Shown: positions 35,204-46,675 of the stretch, one piece after another
How positions within the stretch are numbered: position 1 is the stretch's first letter
How the letters are laid out: every line of letters begins with the position of its first letter
Assembly (NCBI RefSeq): GCF_052324685.1
Contig: NC_135222.1
Coordinates: forward strand, 13,031,873-13,095,872
Direction of reading: 5' to 3'
DNA: 64,000 bases
From: Brachyhypopomus gauderio
Lineage: Eukaryota; Chordata; Actinopteri; Gymnotiformes; Hypopomidae
Notes under the pieces: generated by a model
Database searches by the model: none
What the model was told of the DNA's origin: nothing
What the model saw: only the letters and a program-made list of their open reading frames with translations
Position numbers and translations under genes: made by a program

Positions 35204-36996
35204 TCAAGCTCCTTCTTTCCTACCTTTAGGCTCCCTGACTAAACAACGTTTTAACAAAACAAGAGACAAAACAAGAGTGTCCAAGTCAACAGGTTGGGAG
35301 ACCGTGGAATCACACATAAAAGTATCAGCCAATGACACTGTGGACCCGGCCTTACGTGCCTGGGCACGAGTCAAAACACAAGCAGGATAAACTGCAGGAG
35401 AATCACTTGCCATGGAACTAGATATGCTCTCTGAAGGGCGATCAACCACTATGGGCAAAGGAAATATACTGCTACCTGCTATATCATTCCCAAGAATGAA
35501 CGAAACACCACTCACCGGTAAGGCAGGACTAACAGCTACATGTATCATGCCAGCGATACCATCCATGTGGAGGTAAATGTTGTGTAAAGGAAGCCTACGA
35601 ACTCCTAATTCAATGCCTTGAACTAAGACATCTTGGCCACTGTATGTGTCCTCTGACAAGGGCAATACTGTATCCAACAGAAGGGACACTGCAGCACCAG
35701 CATCACGCAGACCTGTGATGGTTTTGCGTGCTGGATCAGACTCACATAGTGAAAATGTACCATCAAATAAAAAGGGCTCAGAGTCAGCACTGGAAGAAGG
35801 GACTTTAATATTTGTGCAATGTACCTTTTTAGCTGAACGTGCATTTTTCTTCTTAAGAGCTGGACAGTTCGCTATAATGTGTCCTTGCACATGGCAATAG
35901 AAACATTCACGCGAGTCCGGAGAGGCAGGTGCTTCGGTAGCTACAGGACTCACCGAAGTCCTTGAGCGGAGGGAGTGAGAAGTAGACTCACTGCAGAGAA
36001 CAGGTGTCGTAAAGACAGTTCTATGAGTTAACACAAACTCATCAGCACAGATGGCAGCATTCGACAACGTACTAACTTTATGCTCATTCAAATACATCAC
36101 AACACTATCTGGCAAACAATTTTTAAACTCTTCAATCAGAACTAGCTCCTTGAGCTGTTGCAGGGAAGTCACATCACTAGCAGAACACCATTTGTCAAAT
36201 AATACAGTCTTTTCTCTGGCAAATTCTACATGTGTCTGTGTGGGTTTTTTCTTCAATTGTCTAAAGTTCTGACGGTAGGCTTCTGGCACAAGTTCATATG
36301 CTCTTAGTACAGCAGCTTTCACAGTGTCATAGTCTACACTCTGCTCAAGTGAAAGAGATGAACACACATCTTGGGCTTTTCCCACTAGCTTACATTGCAG
36401 GAGTAGAGGCCATACTGCTCTTGCCCACTTAGTGTGGTAGCAATGCGTTCAAATATTGTAAAATATGCATCAACCTCATTTTCTCTGAAGGTAGGGACCA
36501 TACTAATCTGTCTACTGATGTCAAAGCGTTCAGTAACAGACACAGGAACAGTTGGGTTACCGGAAAGATGAATGGAACGGGGCTTAGGTACAGGTGTAGC
36601 CAGAGGAGCAGGGCTAGTCGGCGCTGGGGAGGCGGCCTTTCGAGGTTGTGGTAGGGGTCTCTCCAGACCCATACTCAGCCTTTTAAGTGTCACCTCCTTT
36701 TCCGCATCTATTTGCAAAGCCCGCAGTCGTAACGACTCTGCCTCGCATTCCTGTATCTTGATCTCCAGCTCCTTCAATTTAATCTCCATAAGTGGATCAA
36801 ACATGGGAGAACTCCTAGGTCCCATCCTAGAACTAACCACAGCTTCTGATTCAGCTCCAGCTGGGTCTGTGCTCTGGGCCAAACCAAGTGCAATACCTGG
36901 AACTTCCTCAGCCACAGGCAGCATACCACGTTCTACTAGAGATGACTCTAGCAGCTTCCTAATGTCCCTCTTGGTAGCAGAGCGAGGTATAACCAC
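35204..36996 (-). pseudogene. Gypsy gag and protease
   Basis: Two reading frames, 36996-36385 and 36385-35204, overlap at one point, which implies a frameshift. The second has a CCHC zinc knuckle, CFYCHVQGHIIANC (C-x2-C-x4-H-x4-C), after a capsid-like region with KKPTQTHVEFAREKTVLFDK. A protease region follows with RDAGAAVSLLLDTVLP, where the usual active-site D-T/S-G reads D-A-G, and LGNDIAGS. The N-terminal frame carries a charged coiled-coil-like stretch (KLKELEIKIQECEAESLRLR). The reading frame is lost at 35204, where the R2-type LINE begins. Confidence 0.8.
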
Positions 36997-37263
36997 ATAA
37001 AAAAATCAGCTATAGACAACAGATCAACCTTACGGCAACGATCCAACAGCTCATATGATGGGCCAAGAACAAACACAGACAGGTCAAATGAAGCCATTAT
37101 GGAACCCTCAACAATGCAACAATGTGCACACAGCACAACACGCCCACCCACAAAAAATGCCTAAGCCAGAACCAAAGGCAACTTCAGCAGAAAAAAAAAT
37201 ACACACAAAGCAAAAAAGAGGGGAAGAGACAGAAAGAAACAGGGAAGGACGAGCCCCCAATTC

Positions 37264-37897
37264 TGTTACGACCTATCTAGGCTCTAGGCCGTAACAGGGG
37301 TGTGAAGGGGTGGAATATGGATGACACAGTGATTCAAGAAGATGTAAAGTATTGGTGTATTTACAAATGTTCACAAACAGAATATATTTACAGGACAAAG
37401 TGCACACAGGTACAAACGTCAGAAGTGACCCAGGCCAAAACAATTAACAAAAACCATACTAGAAAGAAACAGACATAACTATACTAACAGGGTGAAACAA
37501 AAGACAAGACTACTCTGACTCCCTATATACAAAACAGATACAAACCCACAACCCAAACAAAATGGCAGCCACTTCCTACTCACCGTGTGCACACACAAAC
37601 CACCAATATACATATATCTATATACACAACTCTATACAGTTATACCAAAGGAGCATGCAAATCCAAATCACAAGGTCATACACAGTATATCAATATCTCA
37701 AAGTTCACAATCTCTAACAAGTTCGACAAGGCTGAATCACAACGGGGATCCTCTCATTTCCTCCTTATATACCAGGAAGCCGAGGGCGGAGACTTCATGT
37801 TACCAGAGACATCAGGGATTCCTGGAGTGGAACATGGACTGGACTCTCTGTAACAGAATTGCTTCACGTGAACACATAAAAAGACAGGGTCATAACA
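37264..37897 (-). repeat. Gypsy 5' LTR, 634 bp
   Basis: On the minus strand it starts TGTTATGACCCTGTC and ends GGTCGTAACA. The part at 37604-37897 repeats at 20567-20894. It is followed inward by ATTGGGGGCTCGTCC at 37249-37263, the expected primer-site position. Confidence 0.85.
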
Positions 37898-38918
37898 GTG
37901 TGTCTAGGGGTGTGTGTGCGCATGGCTGGATTACTGACCGGGCCAGTGGGGCCGGCGCCCAGGGGCCCTTGAAGTCAGGGGGCCCCGGGGGGGCCCTGGC
38001 CGAAAACTTTTTGCAATGCCTATCAACATTTATGGTACAATATATTTTTATTTCCGAGGGCCCTCCATTTTAAGGATCCTCTGACTATTAGGGACTTTGA
38101 CCCCAGGGCCTCTTGGGGGCCCTAGCCATGCTTTTGGGCCCCTTAGGAAAATGGATGAGGCGTTGTGGCACTGCTCTGACTTCAACTTCTGGCTATTAGG
38201 GGTCCTAGGAAAGAAGAGGGCATATTTTTAGAGGACCATGGGTATGAGAGCCCCTACCAGGGGGCCCTAGAGAAGAGCAGGGCATACCATTAGAGGGCCC
38301 TTGATCACGAGGGCCCCTGCTATGAGGCCCTTGACTTCCATAGAAGTCGTTTACCATGGCTCCTTGACTTTCTAGGGACCTACAATTTCAGGCCCTTACT
38401 TAATGTTTTTCAAAATGAGGAGGGCAAGGACCCCATGTAACGTCGGTGGGTAGGGACTACACACCGTGTTAGAGAGAGCAAGGGAGAGGTGGAACCAAGT
38501 GCCACAATACGACAGAACCTAAAGGATAATCCTAACCTCAGAACCTAAGGAGACGCGGAAATCTCAACGCGCAAAAAGAAACAAAGGAAACTAAAGACGC
38601 CAAGGGAAGTAGCTGGCTGTAAGCAATAAACACTGCTCAAACAAAAAACCCTTCCCAAACAAACAGCAACGGAATAGGAAGGGAAACAGGTTGGGGAAAA
38701 CTTGAGGGAGGTCAGGGAGCGACGCAGGAGATAGATACTTGAAAAAGGACAGGGAAAATAGAAAGGAGAGGTAGGTGACGAGACACCTATAGACGCAAAC
38801 GCTGCAATAGAGAAAGCAGAGAGAGGCTGAGACCGCAAAGGCATAACCAAAACAAATCAGCAATGATCCGTCTCCACAAGCTTCCATAAGAAGTCATGGC
38901 AACAGGTGAGACGGATCA

Positions 38919-41870
38919 TTGCTGATTGCGTCGCTGAAGTCTAGGACTGACTCGGGTGCCCCTTGTGGAGGTAGATGGTGTGGCATCCGAGCCAGCCCTG
39001 ACACCCCAACTCCTGGTGTGAAACGGTCAACGACCCTGCTTTATGGCCCTGTACCATTACCGACCAAGCCAAGTCGATTCTTGTTAGTAGTGTACCCAGC
39101 CTCAGTCAGGGATAGAGGCATTGAGGGTACCAGTAAGAGCTTTACAAATGCTCTACTCAGTTGCTCTCTACCCAACGGGCAAACTGTGACTAGGCAGTGG
39201 CTACTTTACTCTCCTTCAACTGGCTGTGTGTATTGTTTTGCTTGCAAACTGTTTTCCAGTAAGCACAAAACTTTTGTTCATGGATTTTCTGACTGGAAAC
39301 ATTCAGAGCGGATTGGTGAGCATGAGGGGAGTGTGGAGCATAGGGCTTGCATGGTAGCATTATATAATCGTTCCAGAGGCACAGCAACAATTGATTCTGA
39401 TATTGTCAAACAAATTGATGCAGAAAGACAATACTGGTGGGAAGTTTACAAAAGAGTTGTTGCAGTCATCCAGTTTTTGGGAGAGAGAGGACTTGCTTTC
39501 AGGGGAGAACAAAGCAGGCAATTGTTAATGAGATCAAAGAATCAGAATACCTCTCTGTTATAGTTGACTCCACTCCAGACCTTGCTCATGTGGACCAACT
39601 TACTTTCTTTTCAGGTTTGTTAATAATGACGGACATGTAGTTGAGCGTTTTCTAGCTTTTGAGCCTATTGAAAACCATAGTGGGGACAGTTTGGCAGAGT
39701 ATGTCGTTGCTATGTTGGAGAATCTGGGCCTAGACCAGGGGTCGGGAACCTTTTTGACCGAGAGAGCCATGAACGCCACATATTTAAAAATGTAATTCCA
39801 TGAGAGCCATACAATATCAGGGTTGCCAACTTGCGAACGTATATTGTAGACGGGGGGGGGGGGGGGGGGGGGGGACACACGACACAAATTAAGTATTATA
39901 TCGCGTATCGCGATCGATCGATCGTCAGTTCGTCAGTGGGTGGCGCCAGAGCGAACTAGTAACTCATTGAGTCATAGATATGGATCAGAGGTAAATCAAC
40001 TAGATTTTGTTTCGGTGTGAGAAATTGGATGTGTGGCGTGTGAAGACGGTCAAATGCATGTGTTGCACGCTCAATGCAACCCTGCAATATGTTTAAAAAA
40101 AAATAAAAGACCAACCCTTTTAAAGTATAATAGGTCTCGGAATTCATTTTTTAATAACGTTGTTAAGCTGTTAACAACGACTAATGCGACTAATGGTTTT
40201 GCTGATGGTTGGTAGTCTGGTTGATACGTGGTGAGGTTAAGCTTCATGCAGGCGTTGAGACTTCCATCCGCTGCTCACATGCATACGTAGAGCCAAACAT
40301 TGTCAGTACAGCAACACTCACACGCTGCAGTGTGTGTATGATGGGAAGCACGTTCCAGGTTTGGACAATCAGCTGGTCCGCGATCCAGAAAAATCTCTGA
40401 CTGAGACACCGGTGATGTAACTCAGGTCAGCACTGTCCACTGCACACTCGTGTGGATGGGTGATAAATTTAAAAAGACAAGTACGCACACGAAAATCTCC
40501 AACGCGCGCTTTAAATGACTGCAGAAGTGATTGCCACCCGCAAACGTGAGCGGCAAGAAATTAATGGATTGAAATACGTTTATATTTTAGCATTATTAGT
40601 TTTAGTAAAAAATTGTCTCCGAGCTATATGCAGCCATCAAAAGAGCCACATCTGGCTCGCGAGCCATAGGTTCCCGACCCCTGGCCTAGACTTATCCAAC
40701 TGTAGGGGCCAGTCATATGATAATGCAAGTTACATGTCGGGAAAGTACAATGGAGTCCAAACTCATCTTAAACAAAGAAACCCTTTGATTTGTTATGTCC
40801 CCTGTGCAGCACATTCACTGAATTTAGTTGGTGTCAATGCTGTTGAGAGTAGCCCAGAAGCTGGACGTTTTTTTGACTTTGTACAGGCAATGTAAACATT
40901 TTGTGCATCATCTACACACAGGTGGGGAAAGGTTTTCCGTGATACTGATATCAAACTCGCACTGAAATCACTGTCAGATACTCGATGGAGAGCAGGAGCT
41001 GAGTCAACTAAGGCTCTTTGGAAATATGCACAACTGAGAGAGGCATTGAATGATATGTCTAAAGATATGGAGGAGAAATGTGTAACTCGATGTGAAGCCT
41101 CTGCACTCTGTGACAAATTGGACACGTTGGAGATGGCCTTCATGGCATACTCCTGGGACACAATACTACAGAGGTTCCAAGCCACAAGCCTGCAGCTGCA
41201 GAAGCATGATATTGACATATGTACAGCTACACATCTCTTGTCTTTACAAGATTTTGTGGCAGCACAGTGAGATAACTTTGAGGTGTTTGAAGGGGCAGCT
41301 TTAAATGTCATTACTGCTGTCTCCCAAGAGTACAGGCATGACCTCCAGCGTACAAAGAAGCGCAAAATTATGTCTGATTCACCATTTGAATGCATACACA
41401 CACTTAACTGAGCTATTTGATGTTCTTTTCATGCCTGACAATATGTCCAACAGTGAGCTCATTTTAAAGGCTCATTTTAAAGGCTAACTCACTCGCTGCA
41501 GCATATCCTTCAGATCTGAACATGAGCTTGGCTGATGAATTGATACAATACAAATCATTCATAACAGAAAAAGAAAAACATCCTAGTAAAATGCTCAAAA
41601 CCATGATAAATTTTAATTTACAGTCAACCATTCCAAATGTCTACATAGCACTTAGACCTTTTTTGACTGTGCCTATCACACATTGTGAAGGAGAGCGTTC
41701 ATTCTCCAAACTGGCTCGTATTAAGAATGAACTCAGGATTAGGACGCACCAAAACCGCCTGAACTCACTGTCACTTCTGACCATTGAATCAGATTTGGTC
41801 AGACAGCTTAATTTTGATGAATTAGTGGATGACTTTGCAAGAAGGAAGAGTAGAAAGAAACTTATATAAA
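38919..41870 (+). pseudogene. hAT transposase, ZMYM1-like, broken
   Basis: The N-terminal TTF-type zinc finger part has GQTVTRQWLLYSPSTGCVYC, CFACKLF and FVHGFSDWKHSERIGEHEGS (39170-39330). The DDE-like middle reads VNEIKESEYLSVIVDSTPDL (about 39520) and CRGQSYDNASYMSGKYNGVQ with CAAHSLNLVG (40700-40835). The hAT dimerisation end is ITHCEGERSFSKLARIKNEL (41670-41740). There are several frame changes and in-frame stops, plus an internal 948-bp hAT insertion between the DDE parts. Residues match the multi-copy ZMYM1-like/DUF4371 family of fish. Confidence 0.8.
39736..40683. mobile_element. Non-autonomous hAT element inside hAT transposase
   Basis: 948 bp with inverted ends CAGGGGTCGGGAACCT and AGGTTCCCGACCCCTG (16 bp, perfect). 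It is flanked by the 8-bp duplication GCCTAGAC (39728-39735 and 40684-40691). A poly-G run of about 23 lies inside at 39851. No transposase is encoded. Confidence 0.9.
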
Positions 41871-42035
41871 ATAGACTCTTGAGTTAGGGTTAGTTAGTGA
41901 CAGGTTGTTTAATGTATTAATTTATTTATGTTTTTGGGGAGGGGCGGTGGGCGGGGGGGGGGGGGGGGGGGGGGGGCGGGGGGGTCCTGTGCAACTCTTT
42001 GCCCAGGGGCCCAGACTATCCTTAATCCGTCCTTG

Positions 42036-42038
42036 TGT

Positions 42039-42074
<36 letters not shown>
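42036..42074. repeat. TG microsatellite
   Basis: TGTGTGCG then (TG)n directly right of the hAT element. Its first 8 bases are the target duplication of that element. Confidence 0.9.
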
Positions 42075-42542
42075 CACAGGTGGCTAGGGTTATACAGCTC
42101 TGGAGAGTCAGCATCAAAGAAGATCAAAATAAAGTTTTAATTAACCTTATCAAGCAAAATATCAAAGCTATGCTTTACACTTTGATCGTCTTGACATTGA
42201 TTGATGTGATGACGTCACACGATGGGGTGGGGTGTGGGGGGGGAATAGAGGTCAAAGGTTAAAGTCATTAATCACTTTTTGTCATATGCCGTACTCTATA
42301 AATATATAACGAGCCTGACTGCTAGTTGGACACAAGTTAATCATTTCTATTTTTACCTCACAAAACAGTGATTCTAATAATACTTGTTTGGATTCATAGA
42401 TATTTGATCTCAGGTCAGTATCCAAAAAATACCTCTAATAGAAAAGTTACATTTTTACCTCAAAAACAAAAAAACACTTTTGGTAATTACCTTCTCTGGG
42501 AGTTTCAAATGTGGCTCTGTTTTTGTTAGCCGAAAGACAGTC

Positions 42543-44049
42543 TTAGGGCGTACTCACACTAGGCACGGTTTGCTGGTTCCGTGCTGGGGCCCGGTTATCC
42601 CCCCTCCCCAGTCCCCCTCTGACCTGCACTCACACTGGCTTTATCAACCGCGCCCGAGCACGCTTTCGTTATCACAACGCCACTTTATTTGGAAAAAAAG
42701 CGCGCTCGCACAACACTATGGAGTTCACGATTCTCTTTTTATTGTATTTTTGGAGTCGTTTAAACTCAACACCCATAAATCTGAAGCCATACTTATTGCA
42801 TCACCAACCACTCTTAAGAAGCTTGATCAACCCATACTGTCTATCCCAGATTTTATTACATCCTCTGTAGCTCAGGTCCGCAATCTTGGTGTTATTTTTG
42901 ATTCATCACTTTCCATGGAAGCTCATATTAATAACATCACTAAAACTGCTTTTTTTCATCTGAAGAATATCGCCAGATTGCGCCCTTCTCTCTCAGACAC
43001 TGTAGCAGAAACCCTTATACATGCCTTCATTACATCCAGACTAGATTATTGTAATTCAGTCTTAGTTGGGCTTCCTGCCAGCAGCTTGAAGAAGCTCCAG
43101 TATGTTCAGAACTCTGCAGCTAGGGTCCTCACACACACTCGATCCTGGGAACACATTACTCCAAAGCTCAATGAGCTACACTGGCTCCCTGTCCATTTCC
43201 GTATACAGTTTAAGGTTCTTCTTTTGGTTTATAAATCTTTACATGGCATGGTGAGTACCTTTCTTCTCTGATACAAAGATATTGTCCAACACGCTCAATT
43301 CGATCTGCCGATGCTCAGTTACTGTCTATACCCCCCTCTAGGCTTCGCACATATGGTGGAAGAGCGTTCAGTGTTGTTGGCCCTAAGTCATGGAATTCAC
43401 TTCCCATCCATCTTCGCACATGCCCTTCATTATCTACTTTTAAGAGACATCTAAAAACTTATCTTTTTAAGATTGCTTTTCTAAATGCTTAGTTCTTTTA
43501 TACTCTGTTATCTCATTGTAATGTTTTTTAGCTGCTTTTATGATCATGATTATTATTAATTTTCTTCTTAGTACTGTTATTAACATTTTTTTCCTTTGCT
43601 GTTATGGAAAGTGTCCTTGTGTTATTTGAAAGGCGCTTATAAATAAAATTTTATTATTATTATTATTATTATTGTTTTGGGAGTGCAGAAACATGGTGCA
43701 AGCACAGATTTATCGATAATTTAACACAACGATTGTCTGCTAATCGCTTTGCCGCTATGACTGTAACGTGAGCGTCGCATCACTGACGTCATGTTTGAGT
43801 TCCAGCAAAATGAACCAATCAGACGAGGCACCAAGCGGGCCCGGGCACAGATAGCGCTCACACTATCTGTGCCCGTGCCAGAGTCCAAGTGAATCGTGCC
43901 CTGGCCCACCTCTTCAAGCGGGCCCGAGCACGGTTAACTGGGCCGGGCCCGGGCATGGTTGGCGTGCTCAAACTAGCCAAACTAACCGTGCTTCGGCAGG
44001 GAACCGTGCCCGGGCCCGGATCACAGACCCTATTGTGAGGACGCCCTAA
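42543..44049. mobile_element. MITE with TTAGGGCGT ends, containing a LINE
   Basis: The left end TTAGGGCGTACTCACAC and the right end, in reverse, TTAGGGCGTCCTCACA form inverted repeats. The interior has palindromic GC-rich GGGCCCGGGCACGGTT-type stretches at both sides. The LINE at about 42755-43676 splits it. Superfamily is uncertain (PIF/Harbinger possible); no clean target duplication could be scored. Confidence 0.7.
42755..43676 (+). mobile_element. L2/Rex1-like LINE, 5'-truncated
   Basis: The frame 42759-43270 carries LNTHKSEAILIASPTTLKKL, VRNLGVIFDSSLSMEAHINN, ITSRLDYCNSVLVGLPASSL and ELHWLPVHFRIQFKVLLLVY, the ORF2 C-terminal part. A frame break follows at 43270. The element ends at AATAAAATTTTATTATTATT with an ATT-repeat tail. 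Imperfect flanks TTTTTGGAGT and TTTTGGGAGT may be its target copies. Confidence 0.8.
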
Positions 44050-45101
44050 CTGAGCATGTGCACAGTGAGTGTAATCACTCTAGCTTGTTTCTGTTTGGAG
44101 GAATTCAAGGTGTTTAAAAAAATCATAACTTTGTTTCTGTCTCTGTTTCTGAACCACCAATTTTCTTTTTTTTTTTCATTATTATACCACAAAAATATAA
44201 TTAGGAAAATAATTAATGATAATAATTAAGGAAATAGATAATAAGTAATTACTTTACAATTTCAATTTGTATCCATTGTATATCATGCCTATAAATTAGC
44301 GTATGGTGCATCAGTACAGAAGCTTTGCAAAACGCACCACAAACGGGATTCTTCGAAGGACGAACTGACCTTGAAAACAAAATTGAAACAAAGAAACAAG
44401 TATAGAATATAAAAACATAGACCTACAAACATAGTATAGGAGATAAAAACACATATCTACATGATATTACTAAATTAAGAAAAGGTGCAGAGCATGATTT
44501 TTTTCAGTTACTGATTGATTTCCTTATTTATTTATTTTTCCTTATTTATTCTCAAGCGGTGAGTTAATGTGCACCCCACTGAATGTCTTGAAGTTTAGAT
44601 TATGTTTATAACATGTAACGAACAACAAACACACATCACTATACCAAACAAAAGTTTAATGTAAACGTAGATTCTCTCCTGGTCATTCGTGTCAGGAGTA
44701 AGAAAACAGCAGTAGATAGCTGTTAGTACTGTTAGTACCCAGTTTATATATCCACCAACGAATTCGATTTTTTATATATTTACAATTTTAATGCTATTGC
44801 TCAGGGGCGGACTGGCATACATTGCTACCGGGGATTTCCCTGAACGAGTTGGACCGGGCCGCAGACTGAGCCAGCTGATGCGGGCTGACGGTATGCAGCG
44901 GAGATCAGAAAAAAACCCAACTTGTCCCAGAAAATCCGGGCCGGACTACGAAAACATACAGCAGTTTAAATTGTAGATAACGTGTTATTTTAAATGTACT
45001 GCTGTCGCATCTGCAACGTCTAAGGCATCATGTACAAATTACCTTAACACGGTTAACACGGACGCAAGTGGCGGTCTTAAAGGTTCCAGAGCACTGCGCA
45101 C

Positions 45102-45105
<4 letters not shown>

Positions 45106-45191
<86 letters not shown>
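45106..45191. repeat. TA microsatellite
   Basis: About 43 TA units. The 87-codon ORF through it (poly Tyr-Ile) is not a gene. Confidence 0.95.
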
Positions 45192-45194
<3 letters not shown>

Positions 45195-45877
45195 TGGGGA
45201 ACCGTCAGGGCCCTCTACGCCCTCTCAGAGGGCCTAAAATATTCTTAAAACATTATATATATAATTATCCAATTTTATTTTATCTACTTACAGTATTACA
45301 ATCGAAATCTAAACAATTACAAAAAATATAAGCAAATAAAATATTCAACCGTGTCTATTCAATCTGTGTTGGAAGGTGAGGGGTTGAGTGGAAGCCTGTG
45401 AGCCTGTGTCTCCCCCTATCAGGACTGTGATGCCCGCTGTTCGTTTACAGAGGGCCTGGCAGTTATAATTCAGCGCAATACCAGTTTCAAATGACAGTAA
45501 AATTGACCAATCATATCTTCCCTCTTAGTGGGCGGGCTTAACTGTATGATAATTTCCGCCCGCTGTGGTGACGCTAGCTGTCGTTAGCCTACCGCCGCTA
45601 GCTAGTTTCGATTCGGCCCTTTGACGTCCTCATTTACATATTCCGCTTCCGAGAACCACGGAGCTGTGAAACCTTATTTTGTTTGGAAACTTATTTTGCT
45701 TAACTAGTTATCTAGTACAAATGTTATTTGAACGCACTACATGCGTTTCTAAAGCTATACTGTCGTCTCGGTTTTTTCTTTATTATTTAGTGCAGTTTAT
45801 TAAGAGAGGAAAAAAAAAATTTTGGGGGGGGGGGGGGGGTGTAGCGGGCCCAGGTTTATAGGTCACGGTTCGCTACT
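45192..45877. mobile_element. Interspersed repeat A, copy 2, with inverted ends
   Basis: The left end CAGTGGGGAACCGTCA and the right end, read in reverse, CAGTAGCGAACCGTGA, form imperfect inverted repeats. It is therefore a non-autonomous DNA transposon, inserted in a TA microsatellite. Target duplication cannot be scored in the TA run. It carries a G run at 45824. Confidence 0.75.
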
Positions 45878-45884
45878 GATATAT

Positions 45885-46150
45885 ATATATAACTTTGAAA
45901 CCACCCTGCGACCATGTGACCATGGACTTGTGTTAACGGGCCGCCCAATGGAGGATGGGTTACCTTTTGAGTCTTGGACCTCCCGAGGTTTCTTCCTAAA
46001 CCTCCACCCTATAGGGAGTTTTTCCTCGCCACTGTCGCCTTTGGCTTGCTCATTAGGGATCTGGACCCATATACGATTGTAAAGCTGCTTTGTGTGACAA
46101 CGTGTGTTGTGAAAAGCGCTTTATAAATAAATTTGACTTTGACTTTGACT
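45885..46150 (+). repeat. L2 3' tail inside hAT-like element
   Basis: Plus-strand tail: CCCAATGGAGGATGGGTTAC, then TAGGGAGTTTTTCCTCGCCA, ACCCATATACGATTGTAAAG and the TTTGACTTTGACTTTGAC end. Confidence 0.85.
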
Positions 46151-46504
46151 ATATGTTCCTGACAGACTGGCCCACTATATATATATATATATACAGTGGG
46201 CCAGTCTGCCGGGCCACTTTTTCTCCCCAGTCCGCCCCTGCTATTGGTGGAAAATTCATTTTATTCAATTATTTAATTAAATGTGTACATTAAAAATCTC
46301 GTACTTCTATCAAGTTTTATTGTTTGTTTGATGTTAATTAAATGATTTTAATAACAATATATATTTATGCTCAGATTTGAACAAAAACACCTTCAGGGAG
46401 GCTTATATAGCCTATCACTAAACCATAATACATACAACCAACGAAGTTAATTTAAAGCTAAAGATATTCTTGCATGAAAATGTGAGCGTGGACAATATAT
46501 AGGT

Positions 46505-46675
46505 CTCTAATTTCCCTTTTTAAAACTTTGCGCTGGTTCTATGAAATTATGGAAATGTATATTTAAAAACACAATGGCCATTGGATGTAGCATAAGAGAT
46601 GCACTTCTGTTTTTTAAGTAAATATACATTTCCATTATTTCCATAGGTTAAAGGGAAATTAGCGGCCTCTATACT
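46505..46675. repeat. Foldback sequence
   Basis: TAATTTCCCTTTTTAAAA with ATTATGGAAATGTATATTTA on the left pairs with AAATATACATTTCCATTATT and AAAGGGAAATTAG on the right. Probably a short inverted-repeat MITE. Confidence 0.6.

Larger units (their letters stand above)
32459..35230 (-). mobile_element. R2-type LINE with restriction-like endonuclease, coding part
   Basis: Minus-strand, 5'-truncated non-LTR element. RT begins around 35222 (KKELEGHF) and has KAGSAPGPNGVPYRLYKSAP, FLDLANAFGSVPH and YMDD at about 34340. A zinc motif, CKLCAGSGTLKHILSAC (C-x2-C-x7-H-x4-C), lies near 33350. A C-terminal restriction-like endonuclease reads RPDVVLYSESKRIVYFIELT near 33000. This is the layout of R2/NeSL/HERO-type elements; the protein resembles fish HERO-like copies. 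The 3' UTR appears to continue across the BEL insertion into 22841-23102. Breaks: a frame change near 34480 and in-frame stops at about 33588 and 33530. Confidence 0.8.
37921..42035 (+). mobile_element. hAT element, decayed, in a TG repeat
   Basis: 4115 bp. The ends, CATGGCTGGATTACTGACCG and, on the other strand, CAAGGACGGATTAAGGATAG, pair as imperfect inverted repeats. It is flanked by a perfect 8-bp duplication, TGTGTGCG (37913-37920, 42036-42043), in a TG microsatellite. It lies 23 bases beyond the Gypsy LTR. A hAT-type transposase gene occupies 38919-41870, and a second hAT element is inserted at 39736. Confidence 0.85.
44802..46240. mobile_element. hAT-type element B, copy 1
   Basis: The ends CAGGGGCGGACTGG and CCAGTCCGCCCCTG are perfect 14-bp inverted repeats. 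The 8-bp flanks CTATTGCT and CTATTGGT differ by one base. It holds a TA microsatellite, repeat A copy 2 and an L2 tail, so it is a composite. No transposase is seen. Confidence 0.88.

Noticed and set aside
44341..44540. Possible LTR pair near 44300-44600
   Set aside because: No matching second copy and no flanking duplication could be found.
45068..45331. 87-codon ORF upstream of gfus
   Set aside because: It is the TA microsatellite read as Tyr-Ile repeats.
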